From Paraburkholderia caledonica NBRC 102488 (GTDB lineage Bacteria > Pseudomonadota > Gammaproteobacteria > Burkholderiales > Burkholderiaceae): a stretch of 64,000 nucleotides of DNA. A model generated the notes under the pieces. That model did not search any database. It was not told the DNA's origin and was given only the letters and a program-made list of their open reading frames with translations. This document shows, piece by piece, positions 35,096 to 47,072 of this stretch. Position 1 is the stretch's first letter; each line of letters begins with the position of its first letter. A program made the translations under genes and the position numbers. The stretch is from contig NZ_BAYE01000019.1 of assembly GCF_000685095.1 (NCBI RefSeq), forward strand, positions 61,946 to 125,945, in the 5' to 3' direction.

Positions 35096-37117
35096 ATGAC
35101 GACCCCGTCTCCCGCACCCACTTCCTTGATGGCCAACGCAATTCGCGCGCTGTCCATGGACGCCGTTCAACAAGCGAATTCCGGGCACCCCGGCATGCCA
35201 ATGGGCATGGCCGAAATCGGTGTGGCCCTGTGGTCGCGCCATCTCCGCCACAATCCGAAGAACCCGCAATGGGCGGACCGCGACCGTTTCGTTCTGTCGA
35301 ACGGCCACGGTTCGATGCTGCTGTACTCGCTGCTTCACCTGACCGGCTACGACCTGCCGATCAGCGAACTGAAGAACTTCCGCCAGATGCATTCGAAGAC
35401 GCCCGGCCACCCGGAATACGGCATTACGCCGGGCGTCGAAACGACCACCGGCCCGCTTGGCCAGGGTCTGGCGAACGCGGTCGGCATGGCGCTCGCGGAG
35501 TCGCTGCTCGCCACCGAATTCAACAAGCCCGACGCTAAGATCGTCGACCACCACACGTATGTGTTCGTCGGCGACGGCTGCCTGATGGAAGGCATTTCGC
35601 ATGAAGCGTGTTCGCTCGCGGGCGTGCTGAAGCTAAACAAGCTGATCGCGTTCTACGACGACAACGGCATTTCCATCGACGGCGAAGTGGTGCACTGGTT
35701 CCACGACGACACGCCGAAGCGCTTTGAAGCATACGGCTGGAACGTGATTCCGAACGTGGTCGGCCACGATGTCGACGCAGTCGACGCCGCCATCAAAAAG
35801 GCCAAGCAATCGGACAAACCCACGCTGATCTGCTGCAAGACCGTGATTGGCGAAGGTGCGCCGACCAAAGCCGGCAGCCACGACTCGCACGGCGCGCCGC
35901 TCGGCGACAAGGAAATCGCGGCGACGCGCGAGGCCATCGGCTGGAAGTGGGAGCCGTTTGTGATCCCGCAGGAAGTCTACGCAGCGTGGGACGCGAAGGA
36001 AGCGGGTGCGCGTTTCGAATCCGACTGGGATAAGGCGTTCGCGGCTTACGCGGCGAAATATCCGCAAGAAGCGGCTGAATTCACGCGTCGTATGGGCAAG
36101 CAACTGCCCGCTGACTGGAAGGAAAAGGCGAAGGCGATCATCGCCGGCGCGAACGAGCGTGCCGAAACGGTTGCGACGCGCAAGGCATCGCAGCAGGCCA
36201 TCGAGGCATTGTCAGCAGTGCTGCCGGAACTGCTCGGCGGCTCGGCCGACCTGACCGGTTCGAACCTGACCAACTGGAAGGCCGCGCAGCCGGTTCGCGT
36301 GAACGGCGAAGGGCGCGCGGCGGGCAACTACGTCAACTACGGCGTGCGCGAATTCGGCATGAGCGCCGCGATCAACGGCGTTGCACTGCACGGTGGCTTC
36401 AAGGCTTTCGGCGGCACGTTTCTGACGTTCTCCGACTACAGCCGCAACGCGCTGCGCGTTGCCGCGCTGATGAAGGCGCCGTCCATCTTCGTCTTCACGC
36501 ACGACTCGATCGGTCTCGGCGAAGACGGCCCGACTCACCAGTCGGTCGAACACGTAGCAAGCTTGCGTCTGATTCCGCATCTGCAAGTATGGCGTCCCGC
36601 GGATACCGTCGAAACGGCGGTGGCGTGGACTCACGCGGTCGAACATCATGGCCCGTCGTGCCTGATTTTCAGCCGTCAGAACCTACAGTTCTCGGAGCGC
36701 ACGGACGCGCAGATCGCTAACATTGAGAAGGGCGGTTATGTGCTGCGCGACTGGAACGACGAGATCGTTGCGCGCAAAATCATCCTGATGGCCACCGGTT
36801 CGGAAGTCGAACTGGCGCTCAAGGCGGTCGAGCCGCTGGCGCGCGAGGGGATCGCGGCGCGCGTCGTCTCCATGCCGTCCACCACGGTGTTCGACAAGCA
36901 GGATGCGGAATACCGCGAACGTGTGCTGCCGCAAGGCGTGCGCCGGGTCGCGATCGAAGCGGGCGTGACGGATTTCTGGCGCAAGTACGTGGGTCTGGAA
37001 GGCGGCGTGGTCGGCATCGACACGTTCGGCGAATCGGCCCCGGCTGGCGTGCTGTTCAAGCATTTTGGTTTCACCGTCGAACACGTGGTAGAGACGGCCA
37101 AAGCCGCACTCGGCTGA
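35096..37117 (+). CDS. tkt: transketolase
   Basis: 673 residues, starting MTTPSPAPTSLMANAIRALS at ATG 35096, normal length. The thiamine diphosphate motif GDGCLMEGISHEACSLAG and the pyrimidine-binding EFGMSAAINGVALHGG are intact, with THDSIGLGEDGPTHQ further on. It transfers two-carbon units between sugar phosphates in the non-oxidative pentose phosphate pathway. gapA follows after 107 bases and may be partly co-transcribed. Confidence 0.97.
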   Translation: MTTPSPAPTSLMANAIRALSMDAVQQANSGHPGMPMGMAEIGVALWSRHLRHNPKNPQWADRDRFVLSNGHGSMLLYSLLHLTGYDLPISELKNFRQMHSKTPGHPEYGITPGVETTTGPLGQGLANAVGMALAESLLATEFNKPDAKIVDHHTYVFVGDGCLMEGISHEACSLAGVLKLNKLIAFYDDNGISIDGEVVHWFHDDTPKRFEAYGWNVIPNVVGHDVDAVDAAIKKAKQSDKPTLICCKTVIGEGAPTKAGSHDSHGAPLGDKEIAATREAIGWKWEPFVIPQEVYAAWDAKEAGARFESDWDKAFAAYAAKYPQEAAEFTRRMGKQLPADWKEKAKAIIAGANERAETVATRKASQQAIEALSAVLPELLGGSADLTGSNLTNWKAAQPVRVNGEGRAAGNYVNYGVREFGMSAAINGVALHGGFKAFGGTFLTFSDYSRNALRVAALMKAPSIFVFTHDSIGLGEDGPTHQSVEHVASLRLIPHLQVWRPADTVETAVAWTHAVEHHGPSCLIFSRQNLQFSERTDAQIANIEKGGYVLRDWNDEIVARKIILMATGSEVELALKAVEPLAREGIAARVVSMPSTTVFDKQDAEYRERVLPQGVRRVAIEAGVTDFWRKYVGLEGGVVGIDTFGESAPAGVLFKHFGFTVEHVVETAKAALG

Positions 37118-37224
37118 TCTGAATCAAAGCGTTGCCGCACGGCAGAAGCAGGAGCACGAACGCGCGGCAACGCAGCCGGTCAGACGAACATCGACGTATT
37201 TTTTTAGTCATCAGGAGATAGATC

Positions 37225-38235
37225 ATGACGATTCGCGTTGCAATCAACGGCTACGGCCGGATCGGCCGCAACACGCTGCGCGCCTTCTATGAAAACGGCA
37301 AGAAGCACGATATCGAAATCGTCGCCATCAACGATCTGGGCGATGCCAGGACCAATGCTCACCTGACGCAATACGACACCGCGCACGGCAAGTTCCCGGG
37401 CGAAGTGTCGGTGGACGGCGACTACCTAGTTGTGAACGGCGACAAGATCCGCGTGCTGGCCAACCGCAACCCGGCTGAACTGCCGTGGGGCGAGCTGAAC
37501 GTCGACGTCGTGATGGAATGCACGGGCTTTTTCACGACGAAGGAAAAGGCAAGCGCGCACATCAAGGGCGGCGCGAAGAAGGTCATCATTTCGGCGCCGG
37601 GCGGTAAGGACGTCGACGCAACGATCGTCTATGGCGTGAACCACAACGTGCTGAAGGCATCGGACACGGTGATCTCGAACGCATCGTGCACGACGAACTG
37701 CCTCGCGCCGCTCGTCAAGCCGCTGAACGACAAGATCGGCCTGGTGAACGGCCTGATGACGACCATTCACGCGTACACGAACGACCAGGTTCTGACGGAC
37801 GTGTACCACGAAGATCTGCGCCGCGCGCGCTCGGCCACGCACAGCCAGATCCCGACCAAGACGGGCGCTGCGTCGGCTGTCGGCCTGGTGCTGCCGGAAC
37901 TGAACGGCAAGCTGGACGGCTATGCGATTCGCGTGCCGACCATCAACGTGTCGGTGGTCGATCTGTCGTTCATCGCCGCACGCGACACAACGGTCGACGA
38001 AGTCAACGCGATCATGAAGGAAGCGTCGCAAGGCGCGCTGAAAGGCATCCTCGGCTACAACGACGCGCCGCTGGTCTCGATCGACTTCAACCACAACCCG
38101 GCTTCGTCGACGTTCGACGCAACGCTGACCAAAGTGTCGGGCCGCCTGGTGAAGGTGTCGAGCTGGTATGACAACGAGTGGGGCTTCTCGAACCGCATGC
38201 TGGACACGGCCGTAGCGCTCGCCAACGCGAAGTAA
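37225..38235 (+). CDS. gapA: glyceraldehyde-3-phosphate dehydrogenase, type I
   Basis: 336 residues. The N-terminal NAD-binding INGYGRIGRNTLRAFYE, the catalytic cysteine in SNASCTTNCLAPL and the AAVNVIPTS-region equivalent TKTGAASAVGLVLPEL are present. It oxidises glyceraldehyde 3-phosphate, the product of both aldolases in this window. An AGGAGA ribosome-binding site is 10 bases upstream of ATG. A strong terminator follows at 38301. Confidence 0.97.
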   Translation: MTIRVAINGYGRIGRNTLRAFYENGKKHDIEIVAINDLGDARTNAHLTQYDTAHGKFPGEVSVDGDYLVVNGDKIRVLANRNPAELPWGELNVDVVMECTGFFTTKEKASAHIKGGAKKVIISAPGGKDVDATIVYGVNHNVLKASDTVISNASCTTNCLAPLVKPLNDKIGLVNGLMTTIHAYTNDQVLTDVYHEDLRRARSATHSQIPTKTGAASAVGLVLPELNGKLDGYAIRVPTINVSVVDLSFIAARDTTVDEVNAIMKEASQGALKGILGYNDAPLVSIDFNHNPASSTFDATLTKVSGRLVKVSSWYDNEWGFSNRMLDTAVALANAK

Positions 38236-38300
38236 GCCGTTCTATGCTTTTCCGGACGCCGTCGTTGCAACGCCGGCAGTTCGGTTTAGCGCGGTTCGGA

Positions 38301-38330
38301 AAAAAAGCCGCTCCTCGGAGCGGCTTTTTT
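38301..38330. terminator. bidirectional intrinsic terminator after gapA
   Basis: A 14-base perfect stem (38301-38314 with 38317-38330) includes A6 on one side and T6 on the other, so it can work in both directions. The GC part is GCCGCTCC, nearly the same as in the gntK terminator at 55475. Confidence 0.9.
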
Positions 38331-38490
38331 ACGCCTGCCGAGTGTCGAAATACACGTCGGCGCCGCGGCGTTTCAGGCAAAGGGTCCGCCGCTTGTGTCA
38401 GCCGGGCAGCGCGGCGTGCGCGGCCAGCAGGCACTGACGCGGCGAGACGGCATGCGCCGCACGATGGCGTTCCCCCGAATGCGCCCGACC

Positions 38491-38533
38491 AAAAAAATGG
38501 CCCAGCCGATTCAACCTGGCCGGGCCATTTTTC
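38491..38533 (-). terminator. intrinsic terminator of fur
   Basis: An 11-base stem AAAAATGGCCC (38493-38503 with 38522-38532) with an inner 3-base stem, followed on the minus strand by seven T. It lies 50 bases after the fur stop and is symmetrical enough to stop the opposite strand too. The 160 bases between it and the gapA terminator contain nothing recognisable. Confidence 0.8.
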
Positions 38534-38582
38534 TGCTGATCGCAAATCGTTCGACCGCGCCCCCGACACGGTCGGCACCACG

Positions 38583-39011
38583 TCAATGCTTGCGATGCGG
38601 GCAGTTTTCCTTAGTGCAGGCGCCGTAAAGTGCCAGTGCGTGTTCCTGCAGCTTGAAGCCGCGTTCCTTCGCGATGGACTGCTGACGACTCTCGATTTCG
38701 GAGTCGAAAAATTCTTCGACGAGGCCGCAATCGAGGCACACCAGATGGTCGTGATGCGACCCTTCGTTCAGCTCGAAAACAGCCTTGCCCGATTCGAAAT
38801 TACTGCGCGAGAGCAGGCCGGCCTGCTCGAATTGCGTCAGCACACGATAGACGGTGGCAAGGCCGATATCGAGCTCCTCGTGCAGGAGGTTGCGGTACAC
38901 GTCTTCGGCCGTCAGGTGACGCACCGGGCTGTGCTGGAAAATCTCGAGGATTTTGAGGCGCGGAAGGGTCGCCTTGAGCCCGATGTTCTTGAGATCGGTT
39001 GGATTGGTCAT
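38583..39011 (-). CDS. fur: ferric uptake regulator
   Basis: 142 residues. The winged helix (about 14-80) has GLATVYRVLTQFEQAG; the metal sites include HHDH (86-89), and two CxxC-type pairs, C92/C95 and C132/C137, for structural zinc. Fe(II)-Fur represses iron uptake genes. A short 119-base divergent region separates it from bamE, the arrangement in many beta-proteobacteria; no Fur box with a clear match was identified by eye. Confidence 0.97.
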   Translation of the reverse strand: MTNPTDLKNIGLKATLPRLKILEIFQHSPVRHLTAEDVYRNLLHEELDIGLATVYRVLTQFEQAGLLSRSNFESGKAVFELNEGSHHDHLVCLDCGLVEEFFDSEIESRQQSIAKERGFKLQEHALALYGACTKENCPHRKH

Positions 39012-39130
39012 GACAAGGGATCCCTAGAGTACAATGCTGGGCTCTCATAGTAATGTGTTTTTGCCGTTCTGGTCATCTTCGATGGAATGAAACTCGCGCG
39101 GCTCGTCAGCGGGCCCGCACGGTGAGTGAA

Positions 39131-39994
39131 ATGATTTCAAAATCTCAACTGATCTACCGGGGGAGCCGCATGCGGGGTACCTTGACCGCTGTTGCGGCTG
39201 TCGCGATTCTTGCAGGATGTTCCACGTACGACAGCCTCACCCAGCGGGTTGCTCAAAGCATCACGCCGTACCGGATTACCGTTGTGCAAGGCAACTTCGT
39301 TTCGAAAGAAGCCGCCGCGCAAATGCAGGTGGGCCTGTCGCGCGCACAGGTGCGTCAGTTGCTGGGCACGCCGCTCCTCGCCGACATGTTCCACGCAGAT
39401 CGCTGGGACTACGTGTTCTATTTCAAGCGCGGCTCGACTAACGTCGTCCAGCAGCGCGACTTCGTGGTCAACTTCGCGGGCGATCGCGTCGCCAGCTGGA
39501 GCGGCGGCGAAGATCTGCCGTCCAACCTCGAACTGCTTGCTGAGATCGACGGTGACAAGCGCGGTAAGAAGGCCGCCGCAGCGAGCGTAGCAAGCAGCAC
39601 GGGCGAGGCAAGCGCGCCGGCAGCCACGGCGCCGGTCACGGTCGACACCGCGCGTTCGCCGTCCGTCGAAGGTGCTGCCGCAGCGGCCGCGCCGTCCACC
39701 GACGCGAACGCTGAAGCCGCTCAAGCCGCGAATCGTGCGACGAATGCGGTGCAAGCGCCGTCGCGAAATACGCCGTCGTCGGTGCGCTCAACGGCTCCGA
39801 CCGCGAATGCCGGCGGCATCCCGCCGCAAGGCCCGACGTCCGGTGGTCAGCCGCAGTTCCAGTTCCACCGTCCGCCGCCGCCGCAATCGCCGTCGTCGCA
39901 GGACAACCCGGTCGGGCCGACGGGCTCGCAAAGCAGCGGCCCCACGCAGAATGCGCCGGTTGGCACGCCGTCCACTTCGGGAACGAGCCAGTAA
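39131..39994 (+). CDS. bamE: outer-membrane assembly lipoprotein BamE (OmlA/SmpA) with long tail
   Basis: 287 residues from ATG 39131. The lipobox VAILAGCS puts the lipidated cysteine at C30; the SmpA/OmlA fold (about 45-135) contains GLSRAQVRQLLGTPLL and DRWDYVFYFKRG. BamE helps fold outer-membrane proteins with BamA. After about residue 145, a 140-residue tail rich in Ala, Ser, Pro, Thr and Gln follows; E. coli BamE ends at 113 residues. It faces away from fur. Confidence 0.94.
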   Translation: MISKSQLIYRGSRMRGTLTAVAAVAILAGCSTYDSLTQRVAQSITPYRITVVQGNFVSKEAAAQMQVGLSRAQVRQLLGTPLLADMFHADRWDYVFYFKRGSTNVVQQRDFVVNFAGDRVASWSGGEDLPSNLELLAEIDGDKRGKKAAAASVASSTGEASAPAATAPVTVDTARSPSVEGAAAAAAPSTDANAEAAQAANRATNAVQAPSRNTPSSVRSTAPTANAGGIPPQGPTSGGQPQFQFHRPPPPQSPSSQDNPVGPTGSQSSGPTQNAPVGTPSTSGTSQ

Positions 39995-40185
39995 TAGCGC
40001 TGTCCTTGTTTTAAGACGGCCGCCGCGCAATCGCCCGCCGTGGAATGCCACTGCAAAGTCGCATCGGGCTTCGCGCGGTGCCGTCGGATTGTCTGCTGTT
40101 CCAGTCCCGCGCGGTGCGAGGGCGTGCTGCCCGCCGCCGCTTTTGCCCGCCTCTGCCGGGCTGTGTCATTCGAACCCTCGTAGCC

Positions 40186-40983
40186 ATGAAAATTGCGATT
40201 GCTGGCGCATCGGGCCGTATGGGCCGCATGCTCATCGAAACCGTTCTTAACGATTCCGACGCCACGCTGTCGGGTGCGCTCGACCGTCCCGGTTCGCCGC
40301 AGCTCGGTCAGGACGCCGGCGCCTTTCTCGGCAAACAGACGGGCGTGATGCTGACCGACGACATTGAACGTGTGTTCGCGGAATCGGACTACCTGATCGA
40401 CTTCACGCGCCCTGAAGGCACGCTGACGCATCTGGAAGCCGCGCAGCGTCACAACGTGAAAATGGTGATTGGCACGACCGGCTTCGACAATGAGCAGAAG
40501 GCGCAGCTGCGCGCCGCGGCGGACAACATCGCGATCATGTTTGCGTCGAATATGAGCGTGGGCGTGAATGTCACGCTCAAGCTGCTCGAATACGCCGCGA
40601 AGCATTTCGCGACCGGCTACGACATCGAGATCATCGAGGCGCATCATCGTCACAAGGTCGATGCGCCGTCGGGCACCGCTTTGACGATGGGCGAAGTGAT
40701 CGCCAACGCTCTCGGGCGCAATCTCGACGACTGCGCGGTCTATAGCCGCGAAGGCGTGACCGGCGAACGCGATCCGTCCACGATCGGATTTTCGGCGATT
40801 CGCGGCGGCGATATCGTCGGCGACCATACGGTGCTGTTCGCTGGCATCGGCGAGCGCATTGAAATCACGCACAAATCGGCGAGCCGCCTGTCGTATGCGC
40901 AGGGCGCGCTGCGTGCCGTGCGTTTCCTCGAAGGCCACCAGACCGGCTTCTTCGACATGCAAGACGTGCTCGGTCTGCGCTAA
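40186..40983 (+). CDS. dapB: 4-hydroxy-tetrahydrodipicolinate reductase
   Basis: 265 residues from ATG 40186 (the open frame runs back to 40045 but the family starts MKIAIAGASGRMGRMLIE). The cofactor loop, FTRPEGTLTHL, and the catalytic EAHHRHKVDAPSGTALTMGE are intact. It reduces HTPA on the lysine/diaminopimelate pathway, feeding peptidoglycan synthesis. The next gene is exbB 55 bases on. Confidence 0.97.
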   Translation: MKIAIAGASGRMGRMLIETVLNDSDATLSGALDRPGSPQLGQDAGAFLGKQTGVMLTDDIERVFAESDYLIDFTRPEGTLTHLEAAQRHNVKMVIGTTGFDNEQKAQLRAAADNIAIMFASNMSVGVNVTLKLLEYAAKHFATGYDIEIIEAHHRHKVDAPSGTALTMGEVIANALGRNLDDCAVYSREGVTGERDPSTIGFSAIRGGDIVGDHTVLFAGIGERIEITHKSASRLSYAQGALRAVRFLEGHQTGFFDMQDVLGLR

Positions 40984-41038
40984 TCGCGGCGCGCGGCTTA
41001 CGTATCCGCACGAACTCACTTTTCTCCGGCGAAATCAG

Positions 41039-41749
41039 ATGGCAGGCGGCAGCGGCATCATCCATTACCTGCAAACGAGCGACGCGATCACGCATGGCGT
41101 CGCTTATGTGCTGCTGGCGATGTCGATTGCGAGCTGGTGCTTTCTGATCGTCAAAACCTGGGTGCTGGTGCGGGCCAAGCGTCAGGCGACGCGCGCTGTC
41201 GGGCGGTTCTGGCAAGCGCCGACCCTGGCGGAAGGCGTTGCCGAATTGAAGCGCGCCGACCGCGAGCGCGTTTTCGCGCCGCTTGCAGAAGCGGCGCTCC
41301 ATGCAGCCGAAGTCGATATCCCCGGCGCACTGCTTGCGCGCGTCGAGCGCAGCGAGCGTGTGGTTCGCGCGCTGCGTCAGGCGCTCAATGCGTCGCAGCG
41401 GAGGCTCGAATTCGGCCAGGTGCTGCTGGCTTCGGTGGGCAGCACGGCGCCTTTTGTCGGCCTGCTTGGGACCGTTTGGGGCATTTATCACGCGCTCGGC
41501 AGCATTGCCGCGAGCGGTCAGGCGCAGATCGAGAACGTCGCCGGGCCGGTCGGCGAGGCGCTCATCATGACGGCCTTCGGTCTCGTGGTGGCGATTCCCG
41601 CAGTGCTCGCCTACAACGTGCTGGGGCGCCTCGTGCGGCAGCTGTCGGAGGAACTCGACGGATTTGCGCACGATCTGCACGCGTACGTGTGCGCGCCCGT
41701 GGGCCAGCCGCAAGCGCCGGTGCGCGGTCCGCAGGCCACGACTCACTAA
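41039..41749 (+). CDS. exbB: MotA/TolQ/ExbB proton-channel family protein
   Basis: 236 residues, three membrane helices: about 18-40, 140-160 and 180-200. The ExbB core VGSTAPFVGLLGTVWGIYHAL and MTAFGLVVAIPAVLAYN is present. Together with ExbD it turns proton flow into a force on TonB or TolA. The start is 55 bases after dapB; exbD follows at 41804. No tonB or tolA is nearby, so whether it is ExbB or TolQ is not decided by the sequence. Confidence 0.88.
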   Translation: MAGGSGIIHYLQTSDAITHGVAYVLLAMSIASWCFLIVKTWVLVRAKRQATRAVGRFWQAPTLAEGVAELKRADRERVFAPLAEAALHAAEVDIPGALLARVERSERVVRALRQALNASQRRLEFGQVLLASVGSTAPFVGLLGTVWGIYHALGSIAASGQAQIENVAGPVGEALIMTAFGLVVAIPAVLAYNVLGRLVRQLSEELDGFAHDLHAYVCAPVGQPQAPVRGPQATTH

Positions 41750-41803
41750 GGGCAATAAGCGCAACAGGGGCACTAGGCGCGCGTCACGACATAAGGAGGC
41801 GGC

Positions 41804-42235
41804 ATGGCGTTCGGCGGACTGGAGAAAAAGCAGACGGCTGCACCGATGGCCGAGATCAACATGACGCCGCTGATCGACGTGATGCTGGTGCTGCTGGTGA
41901 TTTTCATCATTACCGCGCCCTTATTCACACACGCGATCCGGCTCGACCTGCCGAAGGTCGCGTCGGCGCCGGCGCGCGAAACGCCGCAAACTATTTCCCT
42001 TTCAATCGACGCCGCCGGCAAGCTGTATTGGGACGGCAGCGTCATTACGCTTGAGCAGTTGCGCGGGCGCTTCGCGCAAGCCGGCAAGCAGGCCGACCAG
42101 CCCGAAATTCATCTGCACGCCGAGCGCAATACGCGCTACGAGGTGATCGCGCAGGTCATGGGCGCCGCGCAGCAGGCCGGTCTTGAGCGCATCGGCTTTG
42201 TGACCGAGCCGCCGCCACCGGGCTCGCAGCAGTAG
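41804..42235 (+). CDS. exbD: ExbD/TolR family transport protein
   Basis: 143 residues with an AAGGAGG ribosome-binding site. The single helix near 25-45 carries the functional aspartate in MTPLIDVMLVLLVIFIITAP. The periplasmic domain of about 100 residues follows. It is the partner of the upstream exbB and shares its transcript. leuS begins 148 bases later with its own promoter. Confidence 0.92.
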   Translation: MAFGGLEKKQTAAPMAEINMTPLIDVMLVLLVIFIITAPLFTHAIRLDLPKVASAPARETPQTISLSIDAAGKLYWDGSVITLEQLRGRFAQAGKQADQPEIHLHAERNTRYEVIAQVMGAAQQAGLERIGFVTEPPPPGSQQ

Positions 42236-42277
42236 GCGCGCGGGCGCTCGCCACGCGGCGCAGCCGTCCGCGAACGG

Positions 42278-42283
42278 TATAAT
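42278..42283 (+). promoter_or_regulatory. consensus -10 box for leuS
   Basis: TATAAT is an exact -10 consensus 100 bases upstream of the leuS start. No matching -35 or extended TGn was found, so an activator or a sigma-70 promoter with a weak -35 is possible. Confidence 0.45.
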
Positions 42284-42382
42284 CAGCCCTTTCCCCGCAG
42301 TAGGGAAAACGACGCCATTTCATCCAGCAAAAGCACCAAGCGGCCGGTGCGGAAGCACCGAACCCAGCGATCCCATCACACC

Positions 42383-44974
<2,592 letters not shown>

Positions 44975-45065
44975 CGATCCAGCAGCATCTGTCAACAGGC
45001 ATGGCGCCGTCGCGTGCGGCGGCGCGTGCCTCTCGCCGGGAACCCACTGCGAACCAGGAGCCAAT

Positions 45066-45620
45066 GTGACTCGCAGATCGTTTTTTTTGACGCTGGCTTG
45101 CAGCGTATTGATGTTGTCCGCGTGCGGTTTCCAATTGCGCGGCCAGCAGGACTATGCGTTCAAGCGCCTGTTCGTCGCCGGCGGTTCGCCATCGGCGAAC
45201 GCGCGGCTCGCGCGCATGGTGCAAGGCGGCAGCGACACGGTGGTGGTGAACTCGGTGACCAGCGCGGACGCTACCTTGCAGATTACCGAAGGCCGCGGCT
45301 ACAGCACGCTGACGCTGAACTCACTGGGCGTCGTAGAAGAGTATCAATTGAATCTCTCCATGAACTACTCGCTGATCGGCAAGGACGGCACGGTGCTGAT
45401 TCCGCCGAGCGTGATCGCACTGAACCGCGCGATGACCTATAGCGACAAGTACTCGCAAGCAAAAGCCGCCGAGTCGGACATCCTTTTCGCCGATATGGAA
45501 AACGACGCGATCGACCAGCTCACGCGCCGTCTTTCAAGCGTGCGCTCGCTGCATCCGGCGCCGGGCGAGCAGGTGCCGGCCGTCGCGCCGCGCGCGCCTT
45601 TGCCGCCGCCGCCGCTGTGA
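45066..45620 (+). CDS. lptE: LPS-assembly lipoprotein LptE
   Basis: 184 residues from GTG 45066. The lipobox VLMLSACGFQLRG places the lipidated cysteine at C20; the LptE fold continues with the conserved GFQLRGQQ start. LptE plugs LptD in the outer membrane to insert lipopolysaccharide. The C-terminus is Pro/Ala-rich (about 160-184). holA begins 36 bases after it, as is usual after leuS in proteobacteria. Confidence 0.94.
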   Translation: MTRRSFFLTLACSVLMLSACGFQLRGQQDYAFKRLFVAGGSPSANARLARMVQGGSDTVVVNSVTSADATLQITEGRGYSTLTLNSLGVVEEYQLNLSMNYSLIGKDGTVLIPPSVIALNRAMTYSDKYSQAKAAESDILFADMENDAIDQLTRRLSSVRSLHPAPGEQVPAVAPRAPLPPPPL

Positions 45621-45656
45621 GCGCGGGCGTCGACGGGATCTGAGAAATACATAGCC

Positions 45657-46781
45657 ATGCAACTGCGACTTGACGCGCTCGAAGCGCATCTCGCCAAGGG
45701 ACTCGCCGGACTGTACGTCGTGTACGGCGACGAGCATCTGCTCGCGCAGGAAGCGTGCGACCGGATTCGTGCGGCGGCGCGCGCGGCCGGCTTCACCGAT
45801 CGCTCGGTGTTCACCGTGGAGCGCGGTTTCGACTGGAGTTCGCTGTTGGGCGCGAGCCAGTCGATGTCGCTGTTCGGTGACCGTCAACTGGTCGAACTGC
45901 GCATTCCGTCGGGCAAGCCCGGCAAAGAAGGGGCAGATGCGCTGAAAGCGCTGGCGGCCGCCGTCAATGACGACGTATTGACGATGATCACGCTGCCGCG
46001 GCTCGACGCGGCCACGCAGAAATCCGCCTGGTTCACGGCGCTTGCCGACGCGGGCGTCGCGTTGAAAATCGATCCGGTCGAGCGCGCGCAGTTGCCGAAC
46101 TGGGTCGGCCAGCGGCTCGCGGCGCAAGGCCAGCGGGTCGCCGCCGGGGAAGAAGGGCGGCGCGCGCTCGCGTTTATCGCCGAGCGTGTCGAAGGTAACC
46201 TGCTGGCGGCGCATCAGGAAATTCAGAAGCTCGGCTTGCTTTATCCGGCCGGCTCGCTGAGCTTCGAGCAGATTCACGACGCCGTGCTCAACGTCGCGCG
46301 CTACGACGTGTTCAAGCTGAACGAGGCGATGCTCGCGGGCGACGTCGGCCGTCTGTCGCGCATGCTCGACGGCCTGCGCGGCGAAGGCGAAGCCGCGGTC
46401 CTCGTGCTGTGGGCGGTCGTCGAAGAATTGCGTACGCTTTTGCGCATCAAACGCGGCGTCGGGGCCGGCAAACCGCTCGCGATGCTGGTGCGCGAAAACC
46501 GCGTGTGGGGTCCGCGCGAGCGGTTGATCGGCCCGGCTTTGTCACGTGTTACCGAGGCCTCGCTTGAAAAAGCGCTCGCGCTGGCGGCGCGGCTCGATCG
46601 CCAGGTTAAGGGCTTGTCGGGCAGCACGCCTGGCAATCATCGCAATGACCCGCCGCCCGATCCTTGGGACGGCTTGTTCGAACTCGCGATGACGGTCGCG
46701 TCGCCGAAAACGGCGCCTGTTCCGCCGCCGCGACCTCGGGGCGGGGCCGGGGCCGCAGCGGGCGCACGTAGGCCGCTGTGA
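45657..46781 (+). CDS. holA: DNA polymerase III delta subunit
   Basis: 374 residues. The clamp-loader subunit opens the sliding clamp. The start MQLRLDALEAHLAKGLAGLY, then LYVVYGDEHLLAQEACD and LLAAHQEIQKLGLL are HolA features. The final 50 residues are Pro/Gly/Ala-rich and vary between species. It follows lptE and ends the leuS-lptE-holA run; proA is 291 bases on, a gap with small hairpins (stems at 46875-46891 and 46929-46951) but no gene. Confidence 0.95.
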   Translation: MQLRLDALEAHLAKGLAGLYVVYGDEHLLAQEACDRIRAAARAAGFTDRSVFTVERGFDWSSLLGASQSMSLFGDRQLVELRIPSGKPGKEGADALKALAAAVNDDVLTMITLPRLDAATQKSAWFTALADAGVALKIDPVERAQLPNWVGQRLAAQGQRVAAGEEGRRALAFIAERVEGNLLAAHQEIQKLGLLYPAGSLSFEQIHDAVLNVARYDVFKLNEAMLAGDVGRLSRMLDGLRGEGEAAVLVLWAVVEELRTLLRIKRGVGAGKPLAMLVRENRVWGPRERLIGPALSRVTEASLEKALALAARLDRQVKGLSGSTPGNHRNDPPPDPWDGLFELAMTVASPKTAPVPPPRPRGGAGAAAGARRPL

Positions 46782-47072
46782 TCCGGTAATGCAGGCCAGC
46801 CGGTGGTCCCATTCGATGTGGCACAAATGGGACAAGCGGGACGAGCACGGCGTGACGAGTGCCACGGCTCTGGCGGACGGCTGAACCGTCCGGACCACCA
46901 GTTCGCTTTAGCCTGCCGGGCTTCGCGTGCTGAAGGATCGGCGGCTTCAGCGTGATAGGTGGCGCTGGCCGCCATGGCATGCAGACCGCCTTGCCCCGAC
47001 TTACAATCTTTGAATCATTCGCTAATCAGCCTTTCCGCCGCACGTCGACGTGCGCGCCATCACGAGAATCAC

